Assembly (NCBI GenBank): GCA_020061545.1 | Contig: JAGUYA010000089.1 | Coordinates: forward strand, 1-5,095 | Origin: Candidatus Omnitrophota bacterium | Lineage (GTDB): Bacteria; Omnitrophota; Gorgyraeia; Gygaellales; Profunditerraquicolaceae | Direction: 5' to 3' | Length of the DNA: 5,095 bases | Shown here: piece after piece, positions 4,679 to 5,095 of the stretch | How the letters are laid out: the number at the start of each line of letters is the position of its first letter | Numbering within the stretch: the first letter of the stretch is position 1 | The notes under the pieces: generated by a model | What the model was told of the DNA's origin: nothing | The model's database searches: none | The model's input: the letters and a program-made list of their open reading frames with translations, nothing else | Position numbers and translations under genes: made by a program

Positions 4679-5095
4679 TCAAAGCTTATAACCAATCTTG
4701 CGCAAAAATTCTTTACGCCAGACTATATCTTCGCTTGATTCAATCCCTTTGGGCTTTGCGCCATCGATCACCCCTAATATACCCCGGCCTGTATCTGTTT
4801 CAGCAATAATTACTTCAATAGGATTAGCTGAGGCGCAGTATATGGTGCAAACCTCAGGGATAGCTTTCATCGCGTTCAGAACATTAATGGGATAGGCATC
4901 CTTTATAAAAATAATAAAACTGTGACCTGCGCCGATCTCTAAAGCATTTACCTCGGCCAGCTTTTTTAATTCCGGGTCATTACCTTCAGACCTGATTTTG
5001 CAGGCACCAGAGGACTCTACGAATGCCAAGCCGAATTTTATACTTGGCACATTGTTCACTAATGCCTCGTATAAATCCTCAACTGTCTTGATAAA
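4679..5095 (-). CDS. Adenosine-specific kinase family protein (PF04008), 5' end cut by window
   Basis: A partial gene; 138 C-terminal residues are visible and the frame is open to the window edge. The bases before the GTG at 5059 encode FIKTVEDLYEAL in frame, which continues smoothly into VNNVPSIKFGLAFVESSG as in the family. That GTG is therefore an internal Val codon, not the start. About 20-25 residues are probably missing. Conserved blocks include SIKFGLAFVESSGACKIRSEGND, LEIGAGHSFIIF, DAYPINVLNAMKAIPEVCTIYCASANP, EVIIAETDTGRGILGVIDG and EDIVWRKEFLRKIGYKL (split here only by name). The family, commonest in archaea, is named from structural work showing adenosine binding; kinase activity and physiological role are thinly supported. 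Its stop is 56 bp before the acyltransferase start, which has its own promoter, so a shared function is not implied. Confidence 0.88.
   Translation of the reverse strand, partial: FIKTVEDLYEALVNNVPSIKFGLAFVESSGACKIRSEGNDPELKKLAEVNALEIGAGHSFIIFIKDAYPINVLNAMKAIPEVCTIYCASANPIEVIIAETDTGRGILGVIDGAKPKGIESSEDIVWRKEFLRKIGYKL

Overview
The window is about 5.1 kb of bacterial DNA in which every supported gene lies on the minus strand. Transcription runs from position 5095 down to position 1. The gene set points to a diderm (Gram-negative-type) bacterium: a lipid A-type acyltransferase homologue, a lipobox lipoprotein of the CsgG family and two Sec-exported proteins. The mix of an archaeal-type adenosine-specific kinase family protein, a small two-helix membrane protein and a short exported beta-rich protein resembles uncultured lineages such as Omnitrophota. 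That placement is an impression from protein style, not a demonstrated assignment.

In transcription order the window holds: (1) an adenosine-specific kinase family gene cut by the right edge (5095-4679); (2) an LpxL/HtrB-like acyltransferase (4622-3708); (3) a 170-bp stretch of stacked inverted repeats (3545-3707); (4) a 70-residue two-helix membrane protein (3518-3306) followed by a strong hairpin terminator; (5) bioY, the biotin-binding component of an ECF transporter (3191-2622); (6) a 135-residue exported protein of unknown function (2548-2141) with its own promoter and terminator; (7) a HAD-family phosphatase (about 2024-1386); (8) a two-gene operon for cell-envelope proteins, a secreted FlgT/CsgG-like protein (1324-752) and a CsgG-family lipoprotein (750-1).

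The region looks like a row of short independent transcription units rather than one operon. Three sigma70-type promoters stand out: a perfect TTGACA-17-TATAAT before the envelope pair, TTGACA-16-TGCTAAAAT before the exported protein, and an extended -10 (TGTTATAAT) before the acyltransferase. Hairpin terminators separate the two-helix protein from bioY and the exported protein from the phosphatase. The only tight coupling is the envelope pair, where the second gene's Shine-Dalgarno lies in the last codons of the first. The envelope theme recurs in several units, but no single pathway links all the genes.

No mobile element, CRISPR array or RNA gene is visible. The least explained sequence is the array of hairpins between the acyltransferase and the two-helix protein. 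There a nine-base word (CATAACTTA) occurs four times in alternating orientation around a perfect 14-bp stem, and alternative pairings are possible.
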